The position numbers were made by a program, and so were the translations under genes. Shown here piece by piece: positions 38,845 to 47,174 of a stretch of 54,661 bases of DNA (the stretch's first letter is position 1; every line of letters begins with the position of its first letter). The DNA comes from Verrucomicrobiota bacterium (GTDB lineage Bacteria; Verrucomicrobiota; Verrucomicrobiia; Limisphaerales; PALSA-1396). A model generated the notes under the pieces. It was not told the origin of the DNA. It saw only the letters and a program-made list of their open reading frames with translations, and did not search any database. The stretch is taken from the NCBI GenBank assembly GCA_016200005.1, contig JACQFP010000018.1, positions 1 to 54,661 of the forward strand, given 5' to 3'.

Positions 38845-39915
38845 TCATCGGCTTCCAGCTTGAGGGGATGCGGCAACTCTTCCGTGAATTTGTTCGATGG
38901 CCCACTGCGCGTGTTCGGCGATCAATGGTTCGGCGTCGTTGCCGGCGCGAGTCAGCGCGGGCAGGGTGTCGGTGTCGCCGACGTTGCCCAAGGCCACACA
39001 GACGTTGCGCAAGAAACCTCGGCGTTTGGTGCGCAGTATCGGCGTGCCGGCGAAGCGTCGCTTGAATTTGGCGTCGTCGAGCGCGAGCAGTTCCACCAGG
39101 TCGGGAGTGGCGAGATCAGGCCGCGCGTGCTGCTGCATGAGTTTCCCTTCCCGGGCAAACCGATTCCACGGACAGACGGCGAGGCAATCGTCGCAGCCGT
39201 AAATGCGGTTGCCAATGGCGGCGCGAAACTCGATCGGGATCGGGCCTTTCAACTCAATCGTGAGATAGGAAATGCAACGACGAGCGTCGAGTTGGAATGG
39301 CGCGGTGATGGCTTGTGTGGGACACGCGGCGATGCACCGCGCGCAGTTGCCGCAACGATTTTTCTCCGGCGCGTCCGGTTCCAGTTCGAGCGTCGTGATG
39401 ATCTCGGCGAGAAAAATCCAGTTGCCGAGCTGACGGCTAATAAGATTCGTGTGCTTGCCGATGAAGCCGAGACCGGCCCGCTCGGCCAGGTCGCGTTCCA
39501 GCAATGGGCCCGTATCCACATACCACAACGAACGCGTGCCTTTGCCGCCGAGTTGATTCACAAAGGCGGACAATTGTTTCAACCGTTCACCGAGCACTTC
39601 ATGGTAATCGGTGAAGCGAGCGTAACGGGCGATGAGGCCGGCTGGTTGAGAGTTGAGAGTTGAAGGTTGAAAGTTGGCCGTATCGTTGTTGTTATCATAA
39701 CTCACAGCGAGTGTGATGATGCTCTTGGCGTTCGCCAGGACGCGTTGAGGGTCGATTCGTTTGTGGGCGTTGCGTTGGAGGTAGGCCATTTCACCGTGAT
39801 GCTGCGCGGCCAGCCATTGTTTGAACTTCGGCGCGTTAGGTGGCGGAGTCGCGGTGGTGAAACGGCAGGCGTCGAACTCCAGTTCGCGGGCGCGTTGTTG
39901 AATGACGGATTTCAC
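38845..39915 (-). CDS. queG: Epoxyqueuosine reductase
   Basis: 356 residues, QueG. N-terminal cobalamin-binding region (ELEFDACRFTTATPPPNAPKFKQWLAAQHHGEMAYLQRN, ARYARFTDYHEVLGERLKQL, WYVDTGPLLERDLAERAGLGFIGKHTNLI) and two 4Fe-4S motifs, CGNCARCIAACPTQAI and CDDCLAVCPWNRFA, then a HEAT-like tail (LRNVCVALGNVGDTDTLPALTRAGND). Reduces epoxyqueuosine to queuosine in tRNA wobble position 34. A heptanucleotide tandem repeat (39644-39677) adds about 11 residues (NFQPSTLNSQP) between the NNNDTA segment and AGLIARYAR. Overlaps aroK by 4 bases. Confidence 0.93.
   Translation of the reverse strand: MKSVIQQRARELEFDACRFTTATPPPNAPKFKQWLAAQHHGEMAYLQRNAHKRIDPQRVLANAKSIITLAVSYDNNNDTANFQPSTLNSQPAGLIARYARFTDYHEVLGERLKQLSAFVNQLGGKGTRSLWYVDTGPLLERDLAERAGLGFIGKHTNLISRQLGNWIFLAEIITTLELEPDAPEKNRCGNCARCIAACPTQAITAPFQLDARRCISYLTIELKGPIPIEFRAAIGNRIYGCDDCLAVCPWNRFAREGKLMQQHARPDLATPDLVELLALDDAKFKRRFAGTPILRTKRRGFLRNVCVALGNVGDTDTLPALTRAGNDAEPLIAEHAQWAIEQIHGRVAASPQAGSR
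39644..39677. repeat. Heptanucleotide tandem repeat inside queG
   Basis: Four full and one partial copies of the 7-base unit RGTTGAR (minus strand TCAACYT-like). Since 7 is not a multiple of 3, each unit is read in a different frame, giving the non-repetitive peptide NFQPSTLNSQP. The tract length preserves the reading frame of queG. Confidence 0.75.
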
Positions 39916-40451
39916 CGCGAGTCGGAACGTGCGAGGTTGAACTGGTGGATGACTTGATGCGCGACTTCGTTGAGCGAGCGCGTCGCGGTGTTCAATAACA
40001 CGTCGGCCTGGCGATAATACGGCTGGCGGTCGAGCAACAGTTGGCGGATTTCTGCGAGCGGATCAGGCTTGTTCAGCAACGGTCGATGAGTCTGGTGGCG
40101 CACGCGCTCCCAGATTTTTTCCGGCGTCGCCCAGAGACAGACGACCAGCGCGTGGCTTTTAAGACTGGCCAGATTCTCGTCGCTGGCCACGAGCCCACCG
40201 CCGGTGGCGATGACGGTGTTTTTGCGAACGGCCAGTTCCTCGGTCACGCGTCGCTCCAGGGCGCGAAATGCCGCCTCGCCATCCTGTGCAAAAATATTGC
40301 GGATGGATTTGCCGGCGCGCGCTTCGATGACCTCATCGGTATCGAGGAACGTAAAACGCAACTGATCGGCGACGAGCCGGCCGACCGAGGATTTGCCCGT
40401 GCCCATGAAACCGACGAGGGCGAGGTTGCGTATTTGACGAGCGGCGTTCAC
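39912..40451 (-). CDS. aroK: Shikimate kinase
   Basis: 179 residues from GTG at 40451, the normal family length. Walker A LALVGFMGTGKSSVGRLVAD, FLDTDEVIEARAGKSIRNIFAQDGEAAFRALERRV with the shikimate-binding Asp, Arg and Glu, GGGLVA glycine motif, and the lid region RVRHQTHRPLL. Phosphorylates shikimate to shikimate 3-phosphate for aromatic amino-acid synthesis. The frame is open to ATGs at 40580 and 40589, adding about 45 basic residues of no recognised fold, but those codons fall in a 38-bp palindrome. The short form is preferred; the long form is possible. Overlaps queG by 4 bases. Confidence 0.88.
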   Translation of the reverse strand: MNAARQIRNLALVGFMGTGKSSVGRLVADQLRFTFLDTDEVIEARAGKSIRNIFAQDGEAAFRALERRVTEELAVRKNTVIATGGGLVASDENLASLKSHALVVCLWATPEKIWERVRHQTHRPLLNKPDPLAEIRQLLLDRQPYYRQADVLLNTATRSLNEVAHQVIHQFNLARSDSR

Positions 40452-40561
40452 GGCTTTGAAGTAACGGATAATCGCCCTGTTGGCACGCAGTTTCTCAATG
40501 ATCGGCGGTATCGTGCGGATTTTACGGTTGAACAGCAGGCGTCGAAATTCGGAAGCGCTTT

Positions 40562-40599
40562 GTACAACCTTTTGTCTCATATGAGACAAAAGGTTGTAC
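40562..40599. promoter_or_regulatory. 38-bp perfect palindrome at the aroK/sulfatase divergence
   Basis: Two 19-base halves that are exact reverse complements with no spacer, centred on CAT|ATG between 40580 and 40581. The inner part is TTTGTCTCATATGAGACAAA. It lies between divergently oriented genes (aroK and a sulfatase) and covers the upstream ATGs of the aroK frame. No T-tract adjoins either side, so it is not an obvious terminator. Candidate operator of a dimeric repressor, or a miniature mobile element. Confidence 0.6.
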
Positions 40600-40732
40600 G
40601 GCCGTCAAGCGATGTGGAAAGACGCTCGACTCCCATTCTGCGGGCCGGCTTGCGCGCATCCATTCCGGAGTGGTTGAATCATTTTGTTGCTTGGAAAGAT
40701 TCTGGCGGCAGGTATCCTCATCACTACGCAAC

Positions 40733-42076
40733 TTGAAGTGTCCCTTGCCAAAGCGTTCGTGCGGAATTGTGCTGGCGGCTGGCTGGCTGTCGCTGACCGC
40801 CGCCGTTTCAATTTCGGCGACTGCAGCAATGCCCGGTCGGCGACCGCCCAACATCATTGTCATCCTCGCCGACGATCTGGGCGCGGAGTGTCTTTCGTGT
40901 TACGGCAGCACTTCCTACAAAACGCCGAATCTCGACGCGCTGGCCAGCGGCGGCATCCGGTTTCTGAACTGCTACGCGACGCCGCTGTGTTCGCCGTCGC
41001 GTGTTGAACTCATGACCGGTCGTTATGGATTCCGCACCGGCTGGACGAACATGATTGAGCGCGGCGAGGGCGCGGTGAATGAGTTCTTTGATCCCAGCCA
41101 GGAACGCACTTTTGGTCACGTGTTAAAAGCTGCCGGTTACACAACGGCCCTGGCGGGCAAATGGCAGCTCGCCCAGTTTCAGAAACACCCCCGGCACGTC
41201 AACGAGAGCGGCTTCGACGAGTATTGTTGCTGGACCTGGCTTTACGACGGCAAACGCACAGACCGATACTGGAAGCCGTCAGTCTGGCAGGATGGGAAAT
41301 TGCGCGACGACGTGAGTGACAAGTATGGGGAAGACATCTTCTGCGATTTCCTCATTGACTTCATTGAGCGCAATCAGACGAAGCCATTTTTCGCTTATTA
41401 CCCGATGGTGCTGGTGCACGAACCGTTTCAACCGACACCTGACGAAAAGAAAAACGGCGTCAATCAAACTGAAAAAAAGAGATCCGACGTTTCACACTTT
41501 CCCGCGATGGTGGCCTACATGGACAAAACCGTCGGGCGACTCCTGGCCACGTTGGATCGACTTGGCTTGCGTGAGAACACGCTTATCCTGTTCACGGGTG
41601 ACAATGGCACGCCGCCGCCTGTCACTTCACGGATCGGTGCGACGATCATCCGCGGCGGGAAAGGGACGGTGACGCATCTTGGTGCGCATGTGCCGTTGAT
41701 CGCGAGTTGGAAGGGAACGATTCCGGCCGGGCGCGTTGTGGAAGACCTGATTGATTTCAGCGACGTCCTGCCAACATTGGCCGAAGTTGCCGGCGCTCAG
41801 TTGCCGCGCGACGTGAGGATTGATGGCCATAGTTTCGCGGCGCGATTACGCGGGAAGCGCGCCCGGCCTCGTGAATGGGTTTACGTGCAACTGGGCGGCA
41901 AGAGTTTTGTGCGGGATCAACGCTGGCTGCTGCACAATGATGGGCGCTTTTACGACATCCAGAACGATCCATTCGAACAAGTTGATCTCGGCCTGCAACC
42001 CAAGAACAGAAAGGCAGTCGCGCGGCTGAAACAAATCAGCGACTCCGTGGCTCAGCCGGCCAATCCCTTCAAATAA
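40733..42076 (+). CDS. Secreted sulfatase
   Basis: 447 residues from TTG at 40733, which gives a normal signal peptide (CPLPKRSCGIVLAAGWLSLTAAVSISATAA); a GTG at 40670 is the other candidate. Type I sulfatase core: RPPNIIVILADDLGAECLSCYG, active-site ATPLCSPSRVELMTGRYGFRTGW with Cys-x-Pro-Ser-Arg for formylglycine, LILFTGDNGTPPPVTS, HLGAHVPLIASWKGTIPAGRVVEDLIDFSDVLPTLAEVAG. Arylsulfatase/choline-sulfatase-like; the substrate is not deducible. The end overlaps the 3' end of the next, convergent gene by 25 bases. Confidence 0.92.
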   Translation: MKCPLPKRSCGIVLAAGWLSLTAAVSISATAAMPGRRPPNIIVILADDLGAECLSCYGSTSYKTPNLDALASGGIRFLNCYATPLCSPSRVELMTGRYGFRTGWTNMIERGEGAVNEFFDPSQERTFGHVLKAAGYTTALAGKWQLAQFQKHPRHVNESGFDEYCCWTWLYDGKRTDRYWKPSVWQDGKLRDDVSDKYGEDIFCDFLIDFIERNQTKPFFAYYPMVLVHEPFQPTPDEKKNGVNQTEKKRSDVSHFPAMVAYMDKTVGRLLATLDRLGLRENTLILFTGDNGTPPPVTSRIGATIIRGGKGTVTHLGAHVPLIASWKGTIPAGRVVEDLIDFSDVLPTLAEVAGAQLPRDVRIDGHSFAARLRGKRARPREWVYVQLGGKSFVRDQRWLLHNDGRFYDIQNDPFEQVDLGLQPKNRKAVARLKQISDSVAQPANPFK

Positions 42077-42918
42077 GCGAAGATCAGTTCCGGCAATTCA
42101 TCACTGTAACCGCCTTCCAAAACACTGAAGGCCGGCATGCCGAGCTTGCGAATGGATTCGCCAAGCCAGAAGTAATCCTCCGCTTCCAGTGTCTCCTGGG
42201 CGATGGGGTCGTTGCGATATGCATCGAACCCGGCGGACACGGCGACGAGATCGGGTTTGAATTTCTTCAGTTCTTCGAGGGCTTGTGACAACGACTTGCG
42301 GTATTGTTCGCGCGGCGTGTTGGGCGCGACGGGATAATTAAAACAATTCTTTCCAACTTTCTTCGTCCCCGTGCCCGGATAACACGGATGTTGATGAATT
42401 GAAAAGAATGCGGCCCCGGGTTGATCGAGCAGGATGGCTTCCGTGCCGTTGCCGTGATGAACGTCGAAATCGTAGACGGCCGCTTTCTTCGTGCCGGTGG
42501 CAAGCGCCTCAAGAACAGAAATGGCGACGGAGTTCAGATAACAAAAACCCATGGCGCGGTCGCGCGTGGCGTGATGACCCGGCGGACGCAACAAACTGAG
42601 GACGGTTTCGCCCTTGCGCGCCGCTTTGAGCGCCTCCAGCGCACCTCCCACGGCCAACCGCGCGTAATCCGCAATGTTGGGAAGGAACGGAGTGTCGGTA
42701 TCGAAATCCTGTGGCTGCTTGAGTCGGGCGATGAATTGCGGAGAATGAGCGCGCTGGATGGCGGCTTCATCCACCAGCGCAGGCTTGTCCCAAGTAAGTT
42801 TCAATTCGGTTTGGGTGCGCAGCTTTTCCAAAGTCCGCGTGATGCGCGCCGGGCGTTCGGGATGGCCGGGTGAAAAATAACCCGTGCAATGTTCATCGGT
42901 GATGATCTTCATGGACAT
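42052..42918 (-). CDS. Histone-deacetylase-family amidohydrolase (AcuC/HdaH-like)
   Basis: 288 residues. Arginase/deacetylase fold with all zinc-site motifs: SPGHPERPARI, LLRPPGHHATRDRAMGFCYLNSVAI (catalytic His pair), VYDFDVHHGNGTEAIL (zinc Asp and His), FSIHQHPCYPGTG, VAVSAGFDAYRNDPIAQETL (zinc Asp), LEGGYS. Bacterial members deacetylate acetyl-lysine, acetylpolyamines or similar amides. No signal peptide, so cytoplasmic. Its last codons are antisense to the end of the sulfatase gene. The spacer upstream (42919-43001) contains nothing I can assign. Confidence 0.92.
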   Translation of the reverse strand: MSMKIITDEHCTGYFSPGHPERPARITRTLEKLRTQTELKLTWDKPALVDEAAIQRAHSPQFIARLKQPQDFDTDTPFLPNIADYARLAVGGALEALKAARKGETVLSLLRPPGHHATRDRAMGFCYLNSVAISVLEALATGTKKAAVYDFDVHHGNGTEAILLDQPGAAFFSIHQHPCYPGTGTKKVGKNCFNYPVAPNTPREQYRKSLSQALEELKKFKPDLVAVSAGFDAYRNDPIAQETLEAEDYFWLGESIRKLGMPAFSVLEGGYSDELPELIFAYLKGLAG

Positions 42919-43001
42919 GATTTACCACGAAGCGACATGGATGGACACGAAGAAACACGCCCGTTCTCATCGCGCCTGGCTTTAGCAGTGGAAATTGGCT
43001 T

Positions 43002-43029
43002 TTGCCTTTTGAATTCGCCGCCCTAAAAT
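43002..43029 (+). promoter_or_regulatory. Promoter of the S1/P1 nuclease gene
   Basis: TTGCCT (43002-43007), 16-base spacer, TAAAAT (43024-43029). The predicted start is about 20 bases before the ATG at 43056. The -10 is strong, the -35 moderate. Confidence 0.45.
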
Positions 43030-43055
43030 GGAGTCAACCTAACGGCGTTCAAATT

Positions 43056-44111
43056 ATGAAACGAATCTTCGTGCGCGTCCTTTCGCTGGTTGCCTACCTG
43101 TACATTGCCGGTCTCGCCTTCGCCTGGGATTACGAAGGTCATCGGATGGTGAATGAATTGGCGCTGGCCTCGTTGCCGGGAGACTTTCCCGCGTTTGTGA
43201 AGACGGAGGTGGCACAGGAACGCATTGCCTTTCTATCGGGCGAACCAGACCGGTGGCGCAACACAACCGATCTGCCGTTGAAACATTTCAATGGGCCGGA
43301 CCACTTTCTCGACCTCGAAGAACTGGCGGACTACAAACTGGAACCGGGTTCGCTGAGTCATTTCAGGTACGAATTCGCGGCACAACTGGCCGTGGCGCGC
43401 GCGCTTCATCCGACGAACTTTCCGCCGATTGATCCGGCCAGGAACGAGGATCACACGCGCGAACTGATTGGTTTTCTGCCGTGGACGATCACAGAGTATT
43501 ACGCGAAATTGAAGTCGGCATTCTCGTATCTCAAGACCTTCGAGGAACTGGGCACGCCGGAGGAAATCATCAACGCCCAGCAGAACATCATCTACCTCAT
43601 GGGCGTGATGGGTCACTTCGTGGGGGACGGGTCGCAGCCTTTGCACACGACGAAAAATTACAACGGTTGGGTGGAAGCAAATCCCCACGGTTTCACAACC
43701 AGCAAGTCATTTCACGCCTGGATTGACGGCGGCTTCATTCAAAAGGCCGGTTTGGATATGCGGAGGATGAATGCGCAGTTGCGTCCGGCGCGAATGCTTT
43801 GGCCTGGTGACCCTAAGGCCAAACACGACGATGTGTTTCCGCTTGTGATGACCTATCTGCTGGCTCAATACAAACTCGTGGAGCCGCTGTATCAACTTGA
43901 AAAGGAGGGGAAACTTTCCGGCGAAGGCGAGGCCGGACAAGGCGGGCGTGAATTCATTTCCCGGCAAATCGTTGTCGGCGGGCAGATGTTGGGCGACCTG
44001 TGGTATTCAGCATGGGAACAGGCGATGCCCGATGGGTATCTCAAGACGCAGTTAAATAAGCGCAAACTGGCCAATGAAGCAAAACCGCCATCGGGAAAAG
44101 AGAAGAATTGA
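43056..44111 (+). CDS. Secreted S1/P1-like nuclease (zinc-dependent)
   Basis: 351 residues from the ATG at 43056. Signal peptide MKRIFVRVLSLVAYLYIAGLAFA cleaved before Trp, so the mature protein would begin WDYEGHRMVNELAL; an N-terminal Trp is a zinc ligand in the S1/P1 family. Further ligand regions: LKHFNGPDHFLDLEEL, MGVMGHFVGDGSQPLHTTKNYNG, FHAWIDGGF. These match the zinc phospholipase C/P1 nuclease fold. Likely degrades single-stranded nucleic acids extracellularly; phospholipase activity is the alternative. Basic C-terminal tail (NKRKLANEAKPPSGKEKN). Confidence 0.85.
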   Translation: MKRIFVRVLSLVAYLYIAGLAFAWDYEGHRMVNELALASLPGDFPAFVKTEVAQERIAFLSGEPDRWRNTTDLPLKHFNGPDHFLDLEELADYKLEPGSLSHFRYEFAAQLAVARALHPTNFPPIDPARNEDHTRELIGFLPWTITEYYAKLKSAFSYLKTFEELGTPEEIINAQQNIIYLMGVMGHFVGDGSQPLHTTKNYNGWVEANPHGFTTSKSFHAWIDGGFIQKAGLDMRRMNAQLRPARMLWPGDPKAKHDDVFPLVMTYLLAQYKLVEPLYQLEKEGKLSGEGEAGQGGREFISRQIVVGGQMLGDLWYSAWEQAMPDGYLKTQLNKRKLANEAKPPSGKEKN

Positions 44112-44129
44112 AGGTGGCGGGTTGAAGGT

Positions 44130-47100
44130 TCATTTTGTTGACGGAATTGCGGCTGCACCAGAACCGAACGCGACATGATTCGAACTGCCGTCGGATATCA
44201 CATAAGCCAGCAAGTCGAGAATTTGAGTTTCCTGGAGCGTATTCAGAATCCCGGCGGGCATGTTCGAAACCTTCGACAACTCACGTCGGCGAATATCGGT
44301 TTTGCGGATCGTGATGGCATCCTCGCCCTGTGGAGTAGCCGGGCGGCCAACCCCAGGCGTGGTGCTGGCTGATACTCCACGGGGCAAGGTCGCCGTCTGG
44401 GGAAGAACCACCACCACCTGGTCGTCCTCGCGCACGATTCGACCGTTGCTGATCTCGCCGGATTTCGTTTCGATCTCAGTCGCCGCATATCCTTCCACAA
44501 TGACCTTTGAGGGGAGCACAATTGATTCAAGCAGGTCATGCAATGACAGTCGTTGGCCTGCACCGGTCAAGTCAGGCCCGACGCTGCCAACATCGCCGGC
44601 GAACCGATGGCACTGGCCGCAACCCGCCAGCTTGAAGGCAGCTTTGCCCGAGTCGAAGGAGCGTCCCTGTTTGGCCTGCTCAAGCTTTGGCAGGAGGTCG
44701 TCCATCGTCCAATCGCGCACAAATTGTTGCGCGGACTTCATGGCACGAATCCATTCGCGAAACAGCGCGACGGCCTGCTCGTCCACTGTCGCGATGACGA
44801 CTGGTGGCATCTGGCCACGTCCACGCCGCGACAGCCGCTGCAACAGAATGGAACGATCTGGATCGCCGGGCGCAACCAGCATCGCGTTGTTGATGCCGAA
44901 GGTGTCGTGTTGCGGTCGCGCGCCAATCACATTCATGTCGTCCGCTTTGGTGCTAAAACTAAGAATCATTTTCGAGTTGCCGCCCCCGGTTCCGACATGA
45001 CACACCGAACAGTTCGCGTGGAGATATGAGCGGGCGCGGGCTTCGAGGGATTGGGTTACGTCGTAAGGATTGACCAATTCCAAGTGGGCCTCTCCCCCTT
45101 CCGTGCCACCCTCCTCTCCCCTTACCTTTGCGGAGAGGGAGGAGTCGGAGGGGGGAGAGGGCGAATAAGCTACCGTCAGTCCAGTCAGGGACTTGGGAAG
45201 CGAATTGGTGAACAGGCCGAGGTGGCGCAAGGTGCGCAACTGATTGTCTTTGACGCCGCCGTAATCATGCACTCTGTTCATCTGCTGTTCCGTCAGACCG
45301 AGGACGAAGTTGGCCGCGCGACTGTGGCAGGCGCTGCATTCCGCACGACCCGGATAATGCCAGACTTGTCGGCGGACACCGCCCGGTGCGCGAGGGTCCT
45401 GGATCACGAATTCTTTCTGCCCGCCGGTTTTCTGAACCAGCGTCGCGTCGGATTGCGCGTCGTCCCAGCGATAAGAGTAACCAACCCACTGACCGGATTG
45501 ACGGGTGAGCAGCCGCGTCTCGAGGCGCTGGCGGGACGCCGCGTGGCCAGCCTCGCGCTCCAGCGAAAGTGTTTGCACGAGCACCGCGCCGTTGGTCAGA
45601 TTCCAACTGCCGGTGGAGCTGTAATCCAGACGAGTGTCGTCGGGCAACGCGATGAATCGTTCAGCCGAGGCACCATCCGCCCACGCCGGCGCATTCACCG
45701 AGTACGGAATCACCCCGGGCTGCACCTGGTGGGCGCGAGTGGAAGCGAACAAACCGGTTTCGCTCAGGCGCGTCGGGAATGTGGGCATCGCGCTTTGTTT
45801 GGGCGATCGAACCAGACGACAAATGTTGCCTGCGTGGTCGGCGATCAACAGTTGGCCGCGTTGATCGACGACGAAAGCCGTGATTTGCAGTTCGGTGTCC
45901 GCCAACTCATGGTGCCAGGTCACGCGTTTCCCGTCGTGGCGCATGCCCCAGATTTTGCCGGTCGAGTAATCACCGTAAACGTAAACGCCGTCGAGGTCTG
46001 GAAACTCGGCGCCGCGGTAGACGACGCCCCCCGTCAGCGAGCGCGCTTCCGAATGGCTGTGCTCGATGGTGGGCAGAACGACCGGCGTCGGACCGAGCCT
46101 GCGGTTAAGGTAGAAAGGATGACTGCCTTCATAGACGCTCCATCCATAATTCTCACCGCGACCCACCAGATGGGCCGTTTCCCAAAGGTCCTGCCCGTTG
46201 TTGCCCACCCAGATTTGACCGGACTTGGGATCGACGGTCAGTCGCCAGGGATTGCGCAGACCGTAGGCCCATTTTTCTGGTCGGGCGTCTTTACGTCCAA
46301 CGAAGGGATTGTCCTTCGGCACGGCGTAAGGCTGCGTGGCGTCCGCGCGATCGACATCGATGCGCAAAATACCGCCGTTAAGCCCGCTGAGGTCCTGGCC
46401 GGTCACCCAATCATCCGAATCACTGGAGCCGTCGCCGCTGGAAATGTAAAGCAACCCATCGTTCCCAAACACAAGGCCACCGCCGTCGTGGCCCTGGGAA
46501 TGCCACTCGATGATGGGATGCGCTGATTCGGGATCACAGCGAAATGGGGGATGACGCGCTACGAAGTAGCGCGAAATGCGGTTCGTGCGTTGCTGCTCGG
46601 ACGTGGTGCCATTGCTAAACACAAAGATGTAGCCGTTGGTGTGATAGCCCGGATGAAACGCCAAGCTGTAAACGAGGCGGTTACTTAGCGCCAGGAACGT
46701 TTCCACCTGCGCCGTGTTTGGGTCATCATGCAGCTGGAGGATTCGCGACGGTTTGTTCGTCTCCCCGCCTTGCAAGATGACGAACAACCGGTCCGTTCCC
46801 GGTTCCGCAGTGATGAAAATTGGCAGCTTCCATTCGAGGTTCGTGAAAGTCCTTTCGACGGTGTACCGCAACGGTGGATCAGGTGAGCCGACCAAACGGG
46901 AGGTGGTCCAGGGAATCCGGCGTTCGATGCCGAAAGGGGGTTCATCGGCTGCGTGGAGGACATTGAGGGTCACGATTGCCAAGGTCGCGACGAAGCAGAC
47001 CATCATCAGGCTCGCCCTTCGCGTGCGCCGACGCCTGGCCGGTCCCAAGAGAGGAACGATCCGCCGTTCTTTGCTCCACTTTTGGGAGGGGTAGGGGATG

Positions 47101-47174
47101 GGTCGGTCGAGCGCGGGTTCATGGCTTGGGCGGCCGCGCAAGATTCCTTTTCTGGCTTTCCAATTCGTTTTCAT
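44130..47174 (-). CDS. PQQ-type sugar dehydrogenase (GSDH) fused to triheme cytochrome c
   Basis: 1014 residues. A basic leader (about 1-56, Arg-rich, possibly repeat-derived) precedes a hydrophobic segment MMVCFVATLAIVTLNVLHAA; starting at 47006 would remove it. Residues about 110-450 are a glucose/sorbosone dehydrogenase propeller: SLAFHPGYHTNGYIFVFS, GHDGGGLVFGNDGLLYISSGDGS, AYGLRNPWRLTVDPKSGQIWVGNNGQD, GRGENYGWSVYEGSHPFY, YRGAEFPDLDGVYVYGDYSTGKIWG. Three heme motifs follow: CSACH, CSVCH, CGQCH, the last in a PVC-type cytochrome domain with GPDLTGAG. Would oxidise a sugar in the periplasm and pass electrons along its own hemes. A C-rich palindrome (45089-45160) is inserted before the second heme. 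ATGA overlap with the upstream gene. Confidence 0.87.
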   Translation of the reverse strand: MKTNWKARKGILRGRPSHEPALDRPIPYPSQKWSKERRIVPLLGPARRRRTRRASLMMVCFVATLAIVTLNVLHAADEPPFGIERRIPWTTSRLVGSPDPPLRYTVERTFTNLEWKLPIFITAEPGTDRLFVILQGGETNKPSRILQLHDDPNTAQVETFLALSNRLVYSLAFHPGYHTNGYIFVFSNGTTSEQQRTNRISRYFVARHPPFRCDPESAHPIIEWHSQGHDGGGLVFGNDGLLYISSGDGSSDSDDWVTGQDLSGLNGGILRIDVDRADATQPYAVPKDNPFVGRKDARPEKWAYGLRNPWRLTVDPKSGQIWVGNNGQDLWETAHLVGRGENYGWSVYEGSHPFYLNRRLGPTPVVLPTIEHSHSEARSLTGGVVYRGAEFPDLDGVYVYGDYSTGKIWGMRHDGKRVTWHHELADTELQITAFVVDQRGQLLIADHAGNICRLVRSPKQSAMPTFPTRLSETGLFASTRAHQVQPGVIPYSVNAPAWADGASAERFIALPDDTRLDYSSTGSWNLTNGAVLVQTLSLEREAGHAASRQRLETRLLTRQSGQWVGYSYRWDDAQSDATLVQKTGGQKEFVIQDPRAPGGVRRQVWHYPGRAECSACHSRAANFVLGLTEQQMNRVHDYGGVKDNQLRTLRHLGLFTNSLPKSLTGLTVAYSPSPPSDSSLSAKVRGEEGGTEGGEAHLELVNPYDVTQSLEARARSYLHANCSVCHVGTGGGNSKMILSFSTKADDMNVIGARPQHDTFGINNAMLVAPGDPDRSILLQRLSRRGRGQMPPVVIATVDEQAVALFREWIRAMKSAQQFVRDWTMDDLLPKLEQAKQGRSFDSGKAAFKLAGCGQCHRFAGDVGSVGPDLTGAGQRLSLHDLLESIVLPSKVIVEGYAATEIETKSGEISNGRIVREDDQVVVVLPQTATLPRGVSASTTPGVGRPATPQGEDAITIRKTDIRRRELSKVSNMPAGILNTLQETQILDLLAYVISDGSSNHVAFGSGAAAIPSTK
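45089..45160. repeat. C/G-asymmetric palindromic repeat inside the dehydrogenase gene
   Basis: 72-bp element: perfect 10-bp outer stem CCTCTCCCCC (45089-45098) with GGGGGAGAGG (45151-45160) and an inner hairpin CCTCTCC (45113-45119) with GGAGAGG (45132-45138). It encodes a low-complexity segment (SPSPPSDSSLSAKV, RGEEGGTEGGEA) between VAY and HLELVNPYDV of the fusion protein, with no stop codon. Confidence 0.8.

Noticed and set aside
37441-39663. A 740-codon open frame on the plus strand opposite the Gfo/Idh and queG genes
   Set aside because: It is antisense to two unmistakable genes, with Arg/Val/Asp-rich shadow composition and no domain. GC-rich codon bias keeps it open by chance.
45051-46526. 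A 491-codon plus-strand frame opposite the sugar dehydrogenase
   Set aside because: Antisense shadow of a well-supported GSDH propeller.
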